DNA of 64,000 bases from Crambe crambe (taxonomy: Eukaryota > Porifera > Demospongiae > Poecilosclerida > Crambeidae). Position 1 is the first letter of the stretch. Every line of letters starts with the position of its first letter. Below the pieces are notes generated by a model. That model ran no database searches, was not told the DNA's origin, and saw only the letters and a program-made list of their open reading frames with translations. The position numbers and the translations under genes are program-made. The stretch lies in the NCBI GenBank assembly GCA_963924555.1, contig OZ004592.1:4898001-4962000 (forward strand). The letters are read 5' to 3'. Shown piece by piece: positions 62,881 through 64,000 of this stretch.

Positions 62881-64000
62881 CCTGCAATATCAGATACCCA
62901 ACTAAAAATCATAATGCAGAATGCTCGTTCTGCGAGTATAAACAAACAAGTAGAATACATACAGGGGAATTCCCCTCCCTCTTTGTATAATTGGATTAAA
63001 AATTAATTATGAAACTCTCTCTCCGTTTCTCTCTAGAGATACTGCTTGAATTTAGAGTCTGGAGTGGATACTTAACTTATCAGAGTACTGCACATCCTAT
63101 AATAACGTTTTGTTCAAAGGAAGTATTTCCACACATGGATATCAAATACATCGCAAAATAAAGAGCATAATCCAAATGCAACAGCATGAGGTGTCTAGCA
63201 TGCAGTTTCCAAACAAGCATAACATAATTAGCATTCCTTTCGCCCTCCTGATATACACAAACGAAAACCAACTCAGACTTCAGGGAACAAAAATTATGCA
63301 ATCAGTAACTTTAGAAATATGGAAATGTAACTTAAGAACAACAAAACTTCAGAGAAAGGAAATATAGATAGGCACTAAAATTTAAAACAAACACAATTTC
63401 ATCGCACCATTATAGAATAATCAATATAGAAGCTAAAGAAATAACTACTAGGTGGCAGACATTATAGCTACATGATTTTGTACCAGCTACAGGATATTGA
63501 ATGTTTTTTTTTTTTGTTGTGACATCTGAGGGAACTGTCCACACTGGTCAACCTTGGTCACCACTGGCAACCACAAATTGACCAGCATTCAATTTTGTGA
63601 TGCAAGTTCTTCCCACCAACATTTTTTCCCTCCCTGAAAATGGATGGGTAATGCCAATATCAGTACTGATATCATCACTTCTATATTGAAAGTTATGCAG
63701 TGAGAAAGTGGCCTTCAAGTGTTAAAATTAAAAGGCAGATGAAATTATTTTAGCTCTCCTTCTCCCCACACACAAGCCTGGCTATCCTCCTTGATTAAAA
63801 GAGAGAATACAGTACTGTAGAAAAGAGGAAGAAGTGATCTGTGACTGTGAATGCTCTTATGGAGTGAGTGATAAGAGGGACCACAACATCAGATACACCC
63901 TTCATCATATCAAAGGAAGTGTGACACTCTCCTGTGTAATACTTTTGTCACAACATTCAGGAGTCAAACAGAACTATGAACAATTCCTGCCCATCACATC
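62881..64000. other. KDM3 upstream region
   Basis: AT-rich sequence upstream of the proposed KDM3 start codon, presumably promoter and 5' UTR. No family-like exon is seen on either strand; the open frames at 63080-63301 and 63110-63367 overlap on opposite strands and look like chance. Confidence 0.5.

Overview
The window is eukaryotic and looks like the genome of an early-branching animal, most likely a demosponge. The grounds are AT-rich sequence full of tagctagct-type simple motifs, intron-dense genes with many introns of only about 40-200 bases, clear animal gene families (ADAM, SRCR receptors, adhesion GPCR, RMND5, NUP58, XPO7, KDM3), and a tandem SRCR receptor cluster of the kind abundant in sponges. 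The phylum is an inference; no rRNA or mitochondrial marker is present. All gene models are spliced by eye from splice sites, reading-frame phase and remembered family sequence.

Layout. About 0.3-14.8 kb (all minus strand) is a receptor region. SRCR copy 1 has no signal-peptide exon of its own and lies directly downstream of, and in phase with, an ADAM metalloprotease gene (together 313-7499). SRCR copy 2 (9931-11573) is a complete stand-alone receptor, and copy 3 (12640-14809) is decayed. Transposable elements lie between the copies: a ~1 kb foldback insertion (8826-9844) and a ~425 bp element with terminal inverted repeats and a 5-bp target duplication (11943-12367). Two small membrane-protein genes follow (15664-16636 and 16968-18133, both minus). 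The second carries an ITAM-like cytoplasmic tail.

From 18.5 kb on the window is conserved housekeeping genome: RMND5 (E3 ligase subunit of the GID/CTLH complex, minus, 18541-23308), NUP58 (nuclear pore channel nucleoporin, minus, 23450-28606) and XPO7 (exportin-7, plus, 28837-38429). NUP58 and XPO7 are head to head with only ~230 bases between start codons, so a pore component and a transport receptor probably share a bidirectional promoter. Then come an adhesion GPCR with a mucin-like repeat, GPS and 7TM region (minus, 39017-45186) and a long KDM3/JMJD1 histone demethylase (minus, 45625-62880). The last 1.1 kb is its upstream region.

The most striking features are at gene-structure scale. 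They are a possible ADAM-SRCR-TM fusion, 33-nt phase-symmetric microexons in NUP58 that each encode one 11-residue repeat, and minisatellites in XPO7 built from splice sites (a repeated 3' splice site before exon 6 and five tandem copies of a GC-type 5' splice site after exon 8). XPO7 also has a U12-like AT-AT intron and a one-base frame break in an otherwise intact gene.
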